A stretch of 64,000 bases of DNA from Talinum fruticosum (lineage: Eukaryota > Streptophyta > Magnoliopsida > Caryophyllales > Talinaceae): assembly GCA_021018815.1 (NCBI GenBank), contig JAITYX010000052.1, forward strand, positions 1,664,501-1,728,500. The letters are read 5' to 3'. This document shows, piece by piece, positions 11,101 through 22,945 of the stretch (positions are counted from its first letter, which is position 1; each line of letters starts with the position of its first letter). Made by a program: the position numbers and the translations under genes. Under the pieces are notes generated by a model. It was given only the letters and a program-made list of their open reading frames with translations, did no database searches and was not told the origin of the DNA.

Positions 11101-11534
11101 ACTTGCACTTATTATTACTTCTTTACAATCCTCTATAGTATTTTTTTGTACTAACTTTAATTTCCGGACAACCTAATTTACAATGCTTAAACTTCAGTGT
11201 CCAATATAAAATTTGTTCTTTTTGTGAAAATTAGGATTTTGTTTTTAGAGTTATATTTCTCGCCTTTGTGCAAGTCACTACCTTTCTCAGACAGGTTTTT
11301 ATAACCCCATATTTGCTACCTACCCATCGTGCTTTGGATGTAAGCCTTGGGTTTGGCCCATTTGAGTTAGTAGGTTGGGCATGCCTGTGCGCGAGGCCAG
11401 TTTTTGCTGAATCGCATTCAAATTTTTTTCAGAGAAAATTTTCAATAAGATCAATCCATTTTAGAATTTATGGGTAAAATACCAATTGGTTGTACCCTGT
11501 GTCTTTGGCTTTGAGTATTTTGCGATCTCCCCTA

Positions 11535-12300
11535 CATGGCTTCTGGGTTAGCATCAGCTTTTCCAGAACTTATTGAGTCGAAACTAAAGGAAGAACTTGA
11601 TATGGAAGTGATCGAAAACTTAACGGAAATGATGCATCCAAGTTAAGTTACAGCAACCTCAAAAATATGAGGAAGCGTAAAGAATCTTTACCCACCTTGA
11701 TTGATGTAGCCATGGACATTGGCTGATACCAACTCGATAGACTATTAAAGAGATTATGCAATCAAAGGTGAAAGAGGAGTGGAGGGTCTCACATTTCACA
11801 GAATACTTTGGTCATTGAAAATCTTGCAGCTACTGTATTGGATAATGAGTCCTCTTCCAGGGCACCTCTATTTTCCCCTTTAATATACCATATGCGTGGA
11901 GGTTAGGCTCACCAAAATTCTACATAATTTCTGGGATCTTCATTCAATATTGAGGAAGCAAAGAAGACTAATTCACCTATTCTTCGTTTATCAAGGAAGA
12001 GCGAACCTGGCCACTATCTCCGTCTATCCCAAGCAACATATAAGCAGCTTGTGAAGGGAAACACGTATAGTGTATTATGATATGTTTGGTATTATGGGTC
12101 AATTTTTTATACTTCCATAGTTAAAGGACTGCCATATATATAATGCGGCTCTAATGGATCACATGATGTCCGATGTGGAGAGCATTTCTTAAGGGTCTGC
12201 CAGACAGATTTCCTAGCGAAGAGGGGCCTAATGTGGAGGTTTCTGAGGATAAGCCATTGTTCCCAGTCCCCGCAACTCCCTCTTCAACAAAGGTTTAATT
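11535..12300 (+). pseudogene. Broken, unrecognised gene fragment
   Basis: Starting at ATG 11536, a short frame (MASGLASAFPELIES and on to a stop near 11644) is followed by protein-like stretches in shifting frames. These include 'LPTLIDVAMDIG' near 11690-11725, 'ENLAATVLDNESSSRAP' near 11815-11870, 'SPLIYHMRGG' near 11875-11905, and 'VEVSEDKPLFPVPATPSS' near 12233-12290. Codon-like composition and absence of repeats suggest a decayed gene or processed copy, but I do not recognise the family. It lies 350 bp beyond the 3' end of the terpene synthase, on the opposite strand. Confidence 0.3.
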
Positions 12301-12650
12301 GAATAAGATGTTTAATTGAATACTAATACTTCAAACAAGAATAATTATCAATGTAACCATAGTAACTATTTTCTCATATGATGTTCGAAGAAATCTGAAA
12401 AAATTGCAATGTAGACAGGTAAATTAGGATGATTATTTTGCAAGATAAAAACACTTGTAGCTTGTAGGTAACATAAGCAAGTAATTTTTTAACGCAAATT
12501 CTTCCCCAAGCATCCCCTAACACAAATGGGTAGAAATTATTCATAAATCACACCACAGTATGCATAAGTGTCTCCTATAATATGAGTGCAAAAACAAGCG
12601 AAAGCACATCACATATAGAGGGAGACACAAGATTATTGAGGGGCTGCAAC

Positions 12651-15600
12651 TTATATTGGAATAAAATCCACAAGCAGGAGCTTCTCCCGCTCTTTCATGG
12701 CTTGGCTCACGATCGTATAACTATCTTCTTCTCCCTTGTAGACTACGTCTGAGACACGAGCAAGATTAAGAATGCGATACAACAAAGGTTTAGGGATGGC
12801 AAAGGGGCGAAGAATTGCTTCATTGAGATCTTTCCAAGCTTCCTCCACTTTGTTCTTTAGGGCTTCATGAGCATGATCCTCTGAGGGTGCCCCATGTCTT
12901 ATCACATGGCATTGGACTGCAGAGGCAACATGAGGCCTGCTTTGCTCGAACTACATAATAACAAAATATACTCCGTCAAATTACAGAAACATGACATTCT
13001 GAAGTTCCTATTTTGTATGGGATGTATTTAATTTGATTTCGCAACTAAACCTAACCAAGATCCTTTAATTTACTTTTTCAACCCAAATTGGAACGGAATT
13101 GGGCAATATTCTGCTTTTTTTTAACAGAGATGAATCCAATGTAAGAACATGCTGACCCAAATTAACTTGAATCAAACGATTTGTTTGCCTAATCTAGTAA
13201 ACTTGTGAGAGATTTGATTATACTTTTTCCTTTTGTTATAGTGCTAGCTATACATGTTTAATATGTAGTTATATATATGCCACATTTATTTTTTGCTACC
13301 AAAGAAATCTACATGAGTTCGGCAATGCACGGACTTAATCCTAGTCTTGCCTGATAAGTGAATTCCAACACATACCTTATGGCCACCCAAGTCATTCATG
13401 AGCCTGTTAATCGTGGCCAATGCTCTTACAGCCTTAGGCATAGGAGTTTGGCACGCCCATTCGAATGCCTCCTTGGTTGCTATCTCCCCCATGCCAAGGA
13501 AACAAGCCACAATTCCTAAGGGGTAGCCGGAGGTCACATAGCCAATCTCCATATACTCGTCATAGGTAGGGACATGCTTTTCGTGGCACCATTTTGCTTC
13601 TTGCAAGTAGGCTTGGCACAAAATTTTCATCTGCAAGTAGGTTTTATACAATAACATTTTCAACTCTATGTCATAGTTGGACACTAATACTATGTACTGT
13701 AAGATCCCATGCCAATTTAATGAACCTTTTGAATCTGATATTGTTTTTGATAATTAGCCTAATAGAAAAAAGTTCATCATGGTCTTAGAAAGAAAAGGAT
13801 GAGCATACTTGCTGTTGGGCGTACTGAAGGCCATATGACCTTCCTTCTTGAGCAAGTTCTTGCTCGATGTCCTTAAAGGTTTCAAGAAGAGCTTGGTAGC
13901 ACCATCTTACATGCTCGGGGACCTGATCGACGCAGCTCTCGTCCCACCTGAAATTAATCCACTCGGTTTTTGATTAGTCTTAATTAAACATTCAAAATAG
14001 AAAGCATTATATTGTTCAGATACGAATTCACGAACTTTTGAATCGCTTCAGTGAGGAGCTCAAGTTCTTCAATTGTTCCATACGCATCGTAGGTGTCATC
14101 AACAAGCGAAATTATCTTGAACACTTTGCTGAATAATTGCCTTGCTTTTGAGAAATGGGGCTCATAGTAAGCCCCCAACATCCAAAAATAGACCTCAGTA
14201 GATCTGTCTCTGCTGAATGGAAGCTTCACATGTAAACCTTTCCACCACCTACATTGTATATGCATAAAAGAAAACTTGTTTAATTATTGTATTATTTTAT
14301 TGTTTTTTAAGCTTATTAATGATTTAAAAAATCTCCTATTCAAAGATATTGTTTTTTTGTATCCAAAGGGAGAGGTGAGTTATATTAAATTGGAGTAAAA
14401 AAAACTCATACATGTCTTCGGATGCCCATATCAACAATTGCATCCAGAACACCGTCAACTCACGCACTATCCTCAAAACTAAACAATTGTAAATGAGCTA
14501 GTTTATGTGCGACTTTATCACCCCCATACTTAACAAACGATCCAGAAATAGAATCAAACAAAATAACATTACTAAGAATGTCATGAATCAAAAGGCCAAG
14601 CAAATTATTAATTCTAGATTTGTTCTGCAAGATTTGTATAAGAAAATTATCAGCAACTGAGTTATCAAGTGGTAAAATAGAAAAAACTATGATAACATAG
14701 TGGTAGTAACGAAAAAAAAACAACATAACGATAGAATGTAAAAATAAAATAAATATAATGATCTTATATATTTTAAGAATTCGAAAGTGCTTAACTAATT
14801 GAATTACATTTATTTTAGAACATAGGATATAAAAGGGCTCAATGCATATCAATTTTTTTTCCTTTTGCCTTTTTAAAAACAAAATCATGAAAGCCATATG
14901 CATACCTGGCAAGGTCACTAAGCTCCTTCTTGTGCAACGCTTGGAGCAAATTGAAATCCAACTTGGCAAATTTCAGCAAAGTTTTGTTGTGTGAGGGATC
15001 TTTTTCATAGAAAGAGATGTAATGCCTGGACTCGAGGCGAATCATGCCCCGATGCAAGGGTTGATGAAGAGCATGAGCTACTTGCTCTGCAAGGGAAACC
15101 TCGACTTATCAGTACTAACCATGGCTTTCAGATGAGTTGTGGTAAACTTCGCAGCTTCCTCAAGTATGTCGTCTCCATGAGTTCGGACATAAGAGGCCTC
15201 GTATAGGCTTAGCATGCCTGGAATGTCATTGATTAACGACTCCTGAAAGCTTCCCTTTTGATCGTGAAATTTCTTGAAAACATCTGTGTCAAAGTACCAA
15301 CAGAACAAACGTGTTATTACTTACTCTTGCACCCTTTTTTCGGAGAATTGATGGTTATGATCAAATCTGTAAAGTCAGATGTTACAACGAAATATATTAT
15401 GCTGCAATCCAATCTATGATGCTTATCATATATTACAATCTAAGAAGTTGAATCCGTCGAAACTCTGAACATCCAACATGAGCAGTAGCATGTTAAACAG
15501 TAAGTTCGACATTGTTTAGGAATAGACTCCTATATTCTTTTTGAGCAACTGACAATATGTTTCGATCACCATAATATTTTCGTAAAGCGGTCTCAACTAA

Positions 15601-17098
15601 GAATTCTTGTAAACCAAATTAAAAGTTCAACAAAAACGACTGTAAAGTACAAATGTTCTGTGAGAAGTAGCTTCATAAGTATTAAATCAAAGAGCATACC
15701 AGAAGGTACATTGAAGCCATGTCCTCGGAGGATGCGAAAGAGCAGAGATCCATGATAGAGATCATAGTTTTCAAAATGACCTAGATAGGTCTGTGATACT
15801 CGATCTATGGCTTGTCCAATCTCATATTCGAAGTGATATTCCAGACCAAGACGTTCGATTGCATCGATGAACTTGAGCTCCTCAAGTGGCTCGCTGGTTT
15901 TCGCCAGCAGCTCCTTCTTCACTTCTTCTTTCAGGGTTTTCACCTCCTGCTCCTTTTGTCTATGTGTTGCCTGAGAGTCGATAGTAAAGAAAATTTATGC
16001 GAGCTTTACTGTTTAGGAGTTGGGAAACTTACTATTGTTTATGAATAAATATTTTCATTTTTCCAGAGATATTAATGAATTTGTAGTAGAGATATTACAA
16101 TATGTCTGGTGGATCACAGTAAAAATGGTTTCATTTTTATTAAAAAACACACACACGCACTAGCATTATTGCAAAGTGATCATGAAAACTTACATATATC
16201 CCCTTCAACTATGCTACAATAATTTATTCCACCCTTGTCTTTTTGCATTAATTTTTACCCATCTTGAACTATGTTGTATTAATGTATTGAATCCTCACCT
16301 TTTTACATTAATTTTTATCCCTTTTGAACTGTGATATATTAATTTATTTAACCCTTATCTTTTTGCGTTAATTTATGCCCCTAAACTTTGTTAGTTGTAA
16401 TATTGACTTACCAATTTCAGTGAGGACTTTGTGTAGCAATATATTTTTTCCCCAATTACCCCTTAACTGATTTTAAAATTCAAAGGAATGATATTTCATT
16501 TTAGCAAAATTAAAAGTCACACATTTGCTTCGTTTATGAAGAAGGCAAGTATGTTCTCACCATCTTCGAGTTAGCTCCCATTATTGAAGGACAAATGTAA
16601 GCTTCAAAATGTTTTTTTAATCAATTATTGTTTAATTCAGCGTCGTTTGTGATGTATTTGTTCAAGGAATTGACTAAAATAGAATGAAATAAATCATGTG
16701 GAACTAATATCACTTTTATATAAGCTCAAAATATCGATAAAAATAGAAGAAAATAGTTACATAAAAAAGGAATTCCATATACTATATTAATCAAAATATA
16801 ATTTCACAGGAGAGCAGTACCTTCAATCTGCTTGTTGATTGAAATCAACTTAAATCCAAAATGCATAAGGAATAAGGTTCACAATGTCTAATTATTTTGC
16901 CCAGCCAAACAAGCTCTTGGCATTGTTTTTTTTTTTTTACTCAAATAAGCATGCCATCCTTAATTAGTATGCTTAAAATTTTAATTAATAAAAATTTATG
17001 AATGTTGAATAGAATTATACCTGATCATGGTGAGTGAGACTAAGGAAGTGATCACCCCAGGGACATGGATGAAAGTCGGCAGTGGGACGAGTACTCAT
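12651..17098 (-). CDS. Sesquiterpene synthase (TPS-a), frameshift in exon 3
   Basis: A cytosolic terpene cyclase of the TPS-a class, expected to cyclise farnesyl diphosphate with Mg2+; the product cannot be predicted. Seven exons read in the minus direction: 17098-17021, 15970-15700, 15283-14906, 14248-14036, 13947-13809, 13630-13376, 12950-12651, all with GT-AG introns. This is the typical class III TPS exon pattern. Restoring one lost base gives about 544 residues, normal for the family. There is no transit peptide. The N-terminal RP-x8-W motif is present ('[11 protein letters not shown]'), as are 'RDR' in exon 4, DDxxD ('DDTYD', exon 4) and the second metal site ('NDLGGHKFE', exons 6-7; Gly at the Ser/Thr position, a variant known in this family). 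Exon 3 lacks one base at about 15097, in the codon after 'KSR', so the frame stops at 15078-15080; the other frame continues with '[10 protein letters not shown]'. It is either a young pseudogene or a sequence error. Confidence 0.9.
16198..16390. repeat. 60-bp tandem repeat in terpene synthase intron 1
   Basis: Three consecutive units of about 60 bp (16201-16260, 16261-16320, 16321-16380) share CTTGAACTATG, TATTAATTTATT and CTTTTTGCATTAATTTT with scattered substitutions. A partial fourth unit may start at 16381. It lies in intron 1 (15971-17020), the longest intron of the gene. Confidence 0.8.
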
Positions 17099-17161
17099 CC
17101 TTCTTTTTCAATTTTAGAAGTGTGTTACGTTTGAAGACATATCTATGTGTGAGTCACTCAG

Positions 17162-17176
17162 CATATATTTATAAGG
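17162..17176 (-). promoter_or_regulatory. TATA box of the terpene synthase
   Basis: The minus strand reads CCTTATAAATATATG about 65-80 bp upstream of the ATG at 17098. That distance fits a TATA box with a short leader. Assignment is by position and sequence only. Confidence 0.5.
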
Positions 17177-18016
17177 AGAAAATACAGTAATTTTAAGGAT
17201 GGGTCACACTATGCGCAGTGGTGTTAGTTGAGATATTTAATGTTAATGTTGGTCTTCTCAATTTCGGAAACAGAAAAAGATATCATTATTAAATAGGTGT
17301 TCAATTAAAATAGTACTCCCGTTCTCAACCCATGACCAACATGAGGTCGAAACTTTCTTCATAACTCCCGGAACTTCTTTGTAGTGGCTCCCTTCCATAC
17401 CTCATTTCATAGGGAACGTCAAAGTGACTCTATTTCATTATATTCCATCCATATCCTAATTCCATTCATTTTATATCCCTTTATTGTCAGATGTGGTTTC
17501 TAGTCTATGTCTTTCTATTTCTATATATTGATAATAAGTACTTATCATAAGTATTCAGTGCAATTCAGTATAATTAGCACAATTACGTACAATTAACTGC
17601 AATTCAGTATTCTAGTACTTGTGAAAAATACTTTATTGATTACGTCGATTGTAATTGACATAATTATATAATTGCTTAATTTATTAGTGAGCCTAATATA
17701 AATAAATTCATTACAGTAATTATAAAATGTTTGGCTTTTGAATTTTTTTATTTTTATTATGTAACTAAATAAATTGTTTTACAATGTTACTAAAATTACA
17801 TAATTATTTCAAATACTACGAACAAAATTAATAATCAAATATTGATTACTCTAAGACAGCTAGTGAAAGGATCTTATGATTTTACATATTAGATACATAT
17901 AACAAAGGTGTAATAAATATAGTCTGAGCTGCACTTTCTGATAATATTTAGAATTCTATAGTGCATTCAGATGTCACAAGTTAGACCACATAAATGACAA
18001 AATGAATTTGTGAGAC
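17177..18016. other. Upstream flank of the terpene synthase, no gene seen
   Basis: AT-rich sequence with no coding signal. A run of AATTCAGTA/CAATTCAGTAT words at 17555-17625 is a short degenerate tandem repeat. The promoter region of the synthase must lie in the right part of this interval's left half, but no cis-element can be assigned with confidence. Confidence 0.35.
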
Positions 18017-18698
18017 TTTACACCTTTGCTGATATCATTTTGCTAGTTATCAAAAAGCTGTGAGATTGGTCGGATCACCACATATTTAATATAAAATTAA
18101 GAGATAAATATTTGTATATATTTTATATTTATTAACATTTTATGTTGAATCATTTTATTTAAAAAATTTTATGTCAATATTGTTATATATATATATATTG
18201 AATTGAAATAATTTAAAATGGGTAGAATGAGATGTGTCATGATTCATGAGGCTAAACTAGATAGTTGGCTAGTGGGAACTGATGATCAAATCATTAATAT
18301 AAATATTAGTAAATACAAATAATTAACAACTAGTGCAAATATATAGCAACGAATTTGTTACTAAATAATTGCGAAACATTTAAATTAAATTAGTTAGTTG
18401 TCAACAGAAATGTCCAAAATAATGAAATAATTTGATCAAAAAGTTAATCCAAATAATCAGTAAGATATCTATATCGCGAATATATCAAGTTTAACACTGG
18501 AATCACGCTGATTTTTCCTCCCTCTTTCAATTTTTCGTCTGTTTTTTGTCTGGGTTTTTTTATATATAAAATAATACTAATATTTATTAATCATAAATTA
18601 CTCTTCAAAAAATTAGGAATAAATATATTATTTAAACCAAGCTCCCCAATCAACAATATATGTTGTTTTTTATGCTATCATCATCTCTCTCATTCATT

Positions 18699-19124
18699 GG
18701 GTGTGTTCGCGAGTAGCGTTTGAGGTAGTGATTAGTGTTTTGGAGGATGTAAAACATTACTTATATAAAAATGTAAGTGTTTGGCAAAATAGTGTTTGAC
18801 ATAATGAGTAGAGTTTTAGGTAGTGTTTTCGAAAAGCTACTCAAAGTAACGTTTTCAAAAACACTACCTAGTGTTTGCACATAATTTCCAAAATTCTCCT
18901 TTTTATTTTCTAAAATATTTTATCAATTATATCCTTTTAAGTCATTTTATATAAATCTGCTACTTAAACAACTACTATTAACGAACACACTTATCTCAAA
19001 TCACTAGTTAAACATCTAACCACTAACCACTAGTCAAGTAACAATTAATCGCTAATAAAACAACTAACTGACTACTAAAACAACTAACCACTACTAAAAC
19101 AGACTAATTTTACCGAACACGCCC
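18699..19124. mobile_element. hAT-like MITE, family 1
   Basis: The ends GGGTGTGTTCG (18699) and CGAACACGCCC (19124) are inverted repeats. The 426-bp interior has no coding capacity and holds repeated ACTAAAACAACTAACC words near its right end. A diverged relative lies at about 22946-23300 and ends in the same style. No clean 8-bp target duplication is visible. Confidence 0.55.
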
Positions 19125-19210
19125 ATTGTCTTTCGGTTCCATGAAAAAGATAAGGTAGAGCGGACGGGGTAATGTGTTTTTTGGGAGGGGGATGGCATTT
19201 TTTTTTTACC

Positions 19211-19409
19211 GACATTTTATTTAGTTTTATCTTATAACTTTAATTACAGTTCCTTATAATTTTTGCAATTAGTTATCATTCCTTATAACTCCTTACACCT
19301 CCGTATAGTTTTTCGTAATTAACTTTATAATTATATTACAACCGCTTACAACTTCTTACATCTCCTTACAGTTTTTCTTACAGACTCCTTACATTTAAAT
19401 AGAACATGA
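19211..19409 (-). mobile_element. Tourist-like MITE, family 2, older copy
   Basis: It contains ATTTAGTTTTA at the left and CTCCTTACATTTAAATAGAACATGA at the right, with repeated CTTATAACT/CTTACA words between. The element at 54669-54793 is related and in the opposite orientation. The truncated LINE lies just to its right. Confidence 0.45.
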
Positions 19410-19447
19410 TTATAGTAGCGCATTTAGGATTCAAATTAAGTGGAGTC

Positions 19448-19727
19448 AGAATTTATAGAAGTTGTAAAGAGCTTTTGGATCGTAGAGACTGGTATATTAA
19501 GATCTCATATTGTTTTCATGAGGCCAATCAAGTGGCAAATCATTTAACAAATTTAGAGGCTAGCAAAGAGGTGGGTTTCCATCTGTTGCATAGCCCTCCT
19601 AATGAGATTATTGACTTACTTTTGCGAGATAATGTAGGAGTCTCTTGACCCCGACTCACTAACAATTAATAATATTATCGAGGCATAGCCCCTTTTCTGC
19701 ACCCAAAAAAAAGAATTTATAGAAGTT
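19448..19727 (+). mobile_element. 5'-truncated LINE with perfect target-site duplication
   Basis: The LINE body (19464-19711) encodes the end of the ORF2 RNase H domain: 'CKELLDRRDWYIKISYCFHE', then 'ANQVANHLTNLE' and a terminal 'EIIDLLLRDNVGVS' ending at 19648. This is followed by a short 3' UTR and a poly(A) run (19704-19712). The 16-bp sequence AGAATTTATAGAAGTT is present exactly on both sides (19448-19463 and 19712-19727). A truncated 5' end, A-tail and direct repeat are the hallmarks of target-primed reverse transcription. The intact frame and perfect duplication suggest a fairly recent insertion. Confidence 0.85.
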
Positions 19728-19784
19728 AATTAACATTTCTAATTAAAAAATTAAACTTAATCAATATTGAAGAATCTTACATTT

Positions 19785-20160
19785 TCTAACTTCACAAACT
19801 CGAAATTAGTCAAATCAAAATTACATTTTATATAAGTCTTACATTTCATGACTTCACAAACTCATAATTAATCAAATCAAATCAAAATTGCATGTCTAAC
19901 TTCACAAACTCGAAATTAATCAAATCAAGATTGAAAAATCTTACATTTAATGATTTCACAAACTCATAATTAATCGAAATTAAAATTGCATTCTTAACTT
20001 CACAAACTCAAAATTACATTCTTAATTACATTCTATAAAAGTCTTACTTTTATGACTTCACAAACTCGAAATTAATCAAATCAAATAAAAATTGCATTCC
20101 TAACTTCACAAACTTTAAATTAATCAAATCAAGATCGAAAAATCTTACATTTCATAACCA
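19785..20160. repeat. Higher-order minisatellite
   Basis: The word TTCACAAACT occurs seven times (19791, 19853, 19901, 19955, 19999, 20057, 20105). Two alternating variants can be seen: CTAACTTCACAAACTCGAAATTAAT and ATGACTTCACAAACTCATAATTAAT. The real period is therefore a dimer of roughly 105 bp, present about 3.5 times. Confidence 0.75.
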
Positions 20161-20298
20161 TAGATTAACTTATATCTCCATCCAACAATAATATCAAATA
20201 ATCAAACAATATCTAACAACAATATCAATTCATACTTTAAATACCAGCAATTTCTTGACAACAATGCATCGGAATACATACTTATCTATAGGGGCCCC

Positions 20299-20540
20299 TG
20301 TTGGATTCTAAAGTGGGAAAGTCCCATATTGATATATTAAGAGGCTTTAAGCAGTTTTATAAACTTGTGAGTTACTCCTCCTATTGACAACTGATTTGGG
20401 GATGAAATCTCGTGAACTTATATATATTGTTCGGTTTAATTAAGGCCCAAATTTTACGGCCCCTGTTATCTATTCTATTGCTTGTAGTCAAAGTGTGTGC
20501 GTGCTAATATTCTTCCTTTGAGTTCATATCTCCCTTAACA
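20299..20540 (+). repeat. Possible solo LTR
   Basis: It starts TGTTGGATTCTAAAGTGGG with AAAGTCCCATATTG, a phrase typical of the 5' part of plant LTRs, and ends CTCCCTTAACA. A TATA-like run is at 20421-20430. No matching flanking 5-bp duplication was found, and GGCCCCTGTT recurs at 20289 and 20459, so the boundaries are uncertain. Confidence 0.3.
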
Positions 20541-22075
20541 ATCAAACCCAATTTAGAAAAGTAAAAAAGAACGGATTTTTATGAAAAATAGATTAATTAA
20601 CGAGTGGATTGGGTGGGTGGGGGTATGGCTGAGCAGAGAGGAGTGGGGTCGGGATAGCACTAAGCATAAGCAGTCGCTGCTGCCTGCTTGGCTACCTAGC
20701 TTCCTGGTTGCTAGATGTTTTGATGATTTGTACAAGTTGGGGAACTCGCTCTTTCCTTTTTCTAAACCGCTATTTTATAGTTTTTACCATTTTATGAGAT
20801 ATATTAATTATTTAAAAACAATGATATAAGTTTACAGAAACTAATAATAAGAGAGAAAATGTTTAATAAAACTCATACTCGAAAATTTGAGTGATATCAG
20901 AAATAAGTGATGGGTCCAATTAAAAGATCATGAACCAAACGTCTATGAGTGATTCGTAAAGATAAAAACATTGAGTAGCAGAGCATGGATGGGCGAGAAG
21001 AGAGGGTGTAGGAGTGGGAGTAGTTGGCGTAGGTGGGTGGAGCAGCTGAGCGAGTAATTGCAAAATTGCCGTGACTGGGGATTTTGGATCATCATTTATC
21101 CCTTCAGGCTATCTTGTTACACATTATTGCCCCAAGTTGAGTAAATATTCGGGCTGTAATTCTTTTGATCCACTTTTTGGATCGTTTATTTTAGGAAAAA
21201 TTTAAAAAGTTAATTAGACTCGAATGAGTGTTAAATTCACTATTATCATCACACAAATTCCTCACACAAAATGAATTTATACCCCATAAATAATTGAACT
21301 TGAGGGAGAGGATGGAAATCAGGCCACTATGCTCTAGACACTCGGGTTGTAAAGCCTCTTTGCTGTGCTGATATTAATATTAATATCAACGTGCATTATT
21401 ATTTCTAATCAATGGAGGATGTCTAGGCATGACTTAATTGATAATACTCGCTCAACGTGATGCATGGGGCTTGGTTTCCGTACCTTTCTCAATTATGAAT
21501 TCATATGTATTATCTCATCATTGATTCATTATTCTTCTCCAATAAATTGTCTATTGGAAGCATGCATCATGAGCATACCGACTTTTAACTATTATTAGCA
21601 TATGTAAATTTAAATTTGTTCCTCTTAAAAACAACTTTCGTATAAATTTGGGCTTGTGAATGGTAAATATTTGTGATAGGAGAGCTCTACCGATTACTGA
21701 TCAACAACATCTCAACTCTGGCGACGTGGAGTTATAAAATGCTACCGAATAATGAAGGGTGAATTTTTTTTAAATAAAAGAATATTATTGTATATTGTAG
21801 CTTGGGTTCACAACATCGGGAGTTTCTTATAATTTGTAGGGGTGAGGGCGGAGAGGGAGACAAATGATAAAGCTACATACAGCTACTATGGACGTGAGGA
21901 CCAGACGATTGGGCCAGAGAATTGAGCTGCTGGGAAATTCTGGTGACGATGATGGACTAAAGCTTGGGCCTGTATTAACATTTTTTGGAACAGAGAGAGA
22001 GAGAGGTGGTCTTCTGGGCTTTGGCCCATGAAATTAAAGAAATGAATTCCGGATGAGCCATTTTATTTGTGGTGA

Positions 22076-22617
22076 GGGAGTGTTTGGTTGGAGGAAAAAT
22101 AAAAAATTATTTTTATAAAAAATGTTTCTCTAATGAAATAAATATTTGTTATAAAATAACTTTTAATTAATAATTCGTATTGTTTTAGAGATTATATGCA
22201 TAGTGATAAATGTTAACCAATGAAGGAAGTTTGACATCAAATTTAGAATTGAACTTCTTCTAATATTTCTTATCAAATGATAAGAATTCAAACTGTTAAA
22301 ATGACCCTGTATCCAAAAAATTAGTCACCTCAATTATTTTATTGGTTATATATTTAGTAATAAATGTTGACAAATGAATGAATTTTAACGTCAAATTTTA
22401 AAGTAGCTCTTTTCAATATTATGCATCAAATGATCAAATTTTGATTCAAATCATTAAAGAACCTACTTGTATCCTCAAAATGAGATTTTTTTAAATGAAA
22501 AATATTTTCCCATGTAGGTGAAAATGATTTTGTCTGAAACATCCTATTCTTCACTAAATAACGGAAATTTAAAAAATTATTTTCTAACAAAATATTTTTT
22601 TCTGACCAAATACACCC
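22076..22617. mobile_element. hAT-like MITE interrupting duplication copy B
   Basis: Ends are GGGAGTGTTTGG (22076) and CCAAATACACCC (22617). The 542-bp interior is non-coding and AT-rich. Copy A has the unoccupied site (near 8500: TTATTTG then TATTTAATGAATTTTTTAG), so insertion happened after the duplication. A 6-bp filler (TGGTGA) sits at the left junction instead of an obvious target duplication. Confidence 0.6.
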
Positions 22618-22945
22618 ATATTTTAAGAATTTCTAGATATTTCCACAAATGAAATAACTTAAATTTTTCACTTAACAGTTGTCAACAAAAAAAACGTGCT
22701 TATACTAATAAAAGTATACCACTATATGACCTCACAAAATAAGGTATCCAAACATTATGATTGGTTTATTTTAATTTTTTAATTAAAATTTTCTATTTTA
22801 ATGGTAATACTTTTCATTTATATACACCACATTGTATTCATAAAAATTCAATATTCATTTTATTAGTATACAACATAGTTAAAATATTACTTAGTCCCTA
22901 TTAGGCAACATTATTTTGACCAAGTCAAAACACTAATCAACCAAA

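Larger units (their letters stand above)
18017..22665. repeat. Segmental duplication, copy B
   Basis: Partner of copy A (490-8550). Copy B is more compact because it lacks the foldback/copia complex. It carries its own insertions: a hAT-like MITE (18699-19124), a Tourist-like MITE (about 19211-19409), a truncated LINE (19464-19711), an irregular minisatellite (19785-20160) and a MITE at 22076-22617 that copy A lacks. The two copies sit on opposite flanks of the terpene synthase, about 17.5 kb apart at the left end. Confidence 0.6.

Noticed and set aside
12651..17098. Calling the terpene synthase a plastid mono- or diterpene synthase
   Set aside because: There is no transit peptide, the protein is about 544 residues, and it has RP-x8-W with seven exons, all pointing to a cytosolic TPS-a enzyme.
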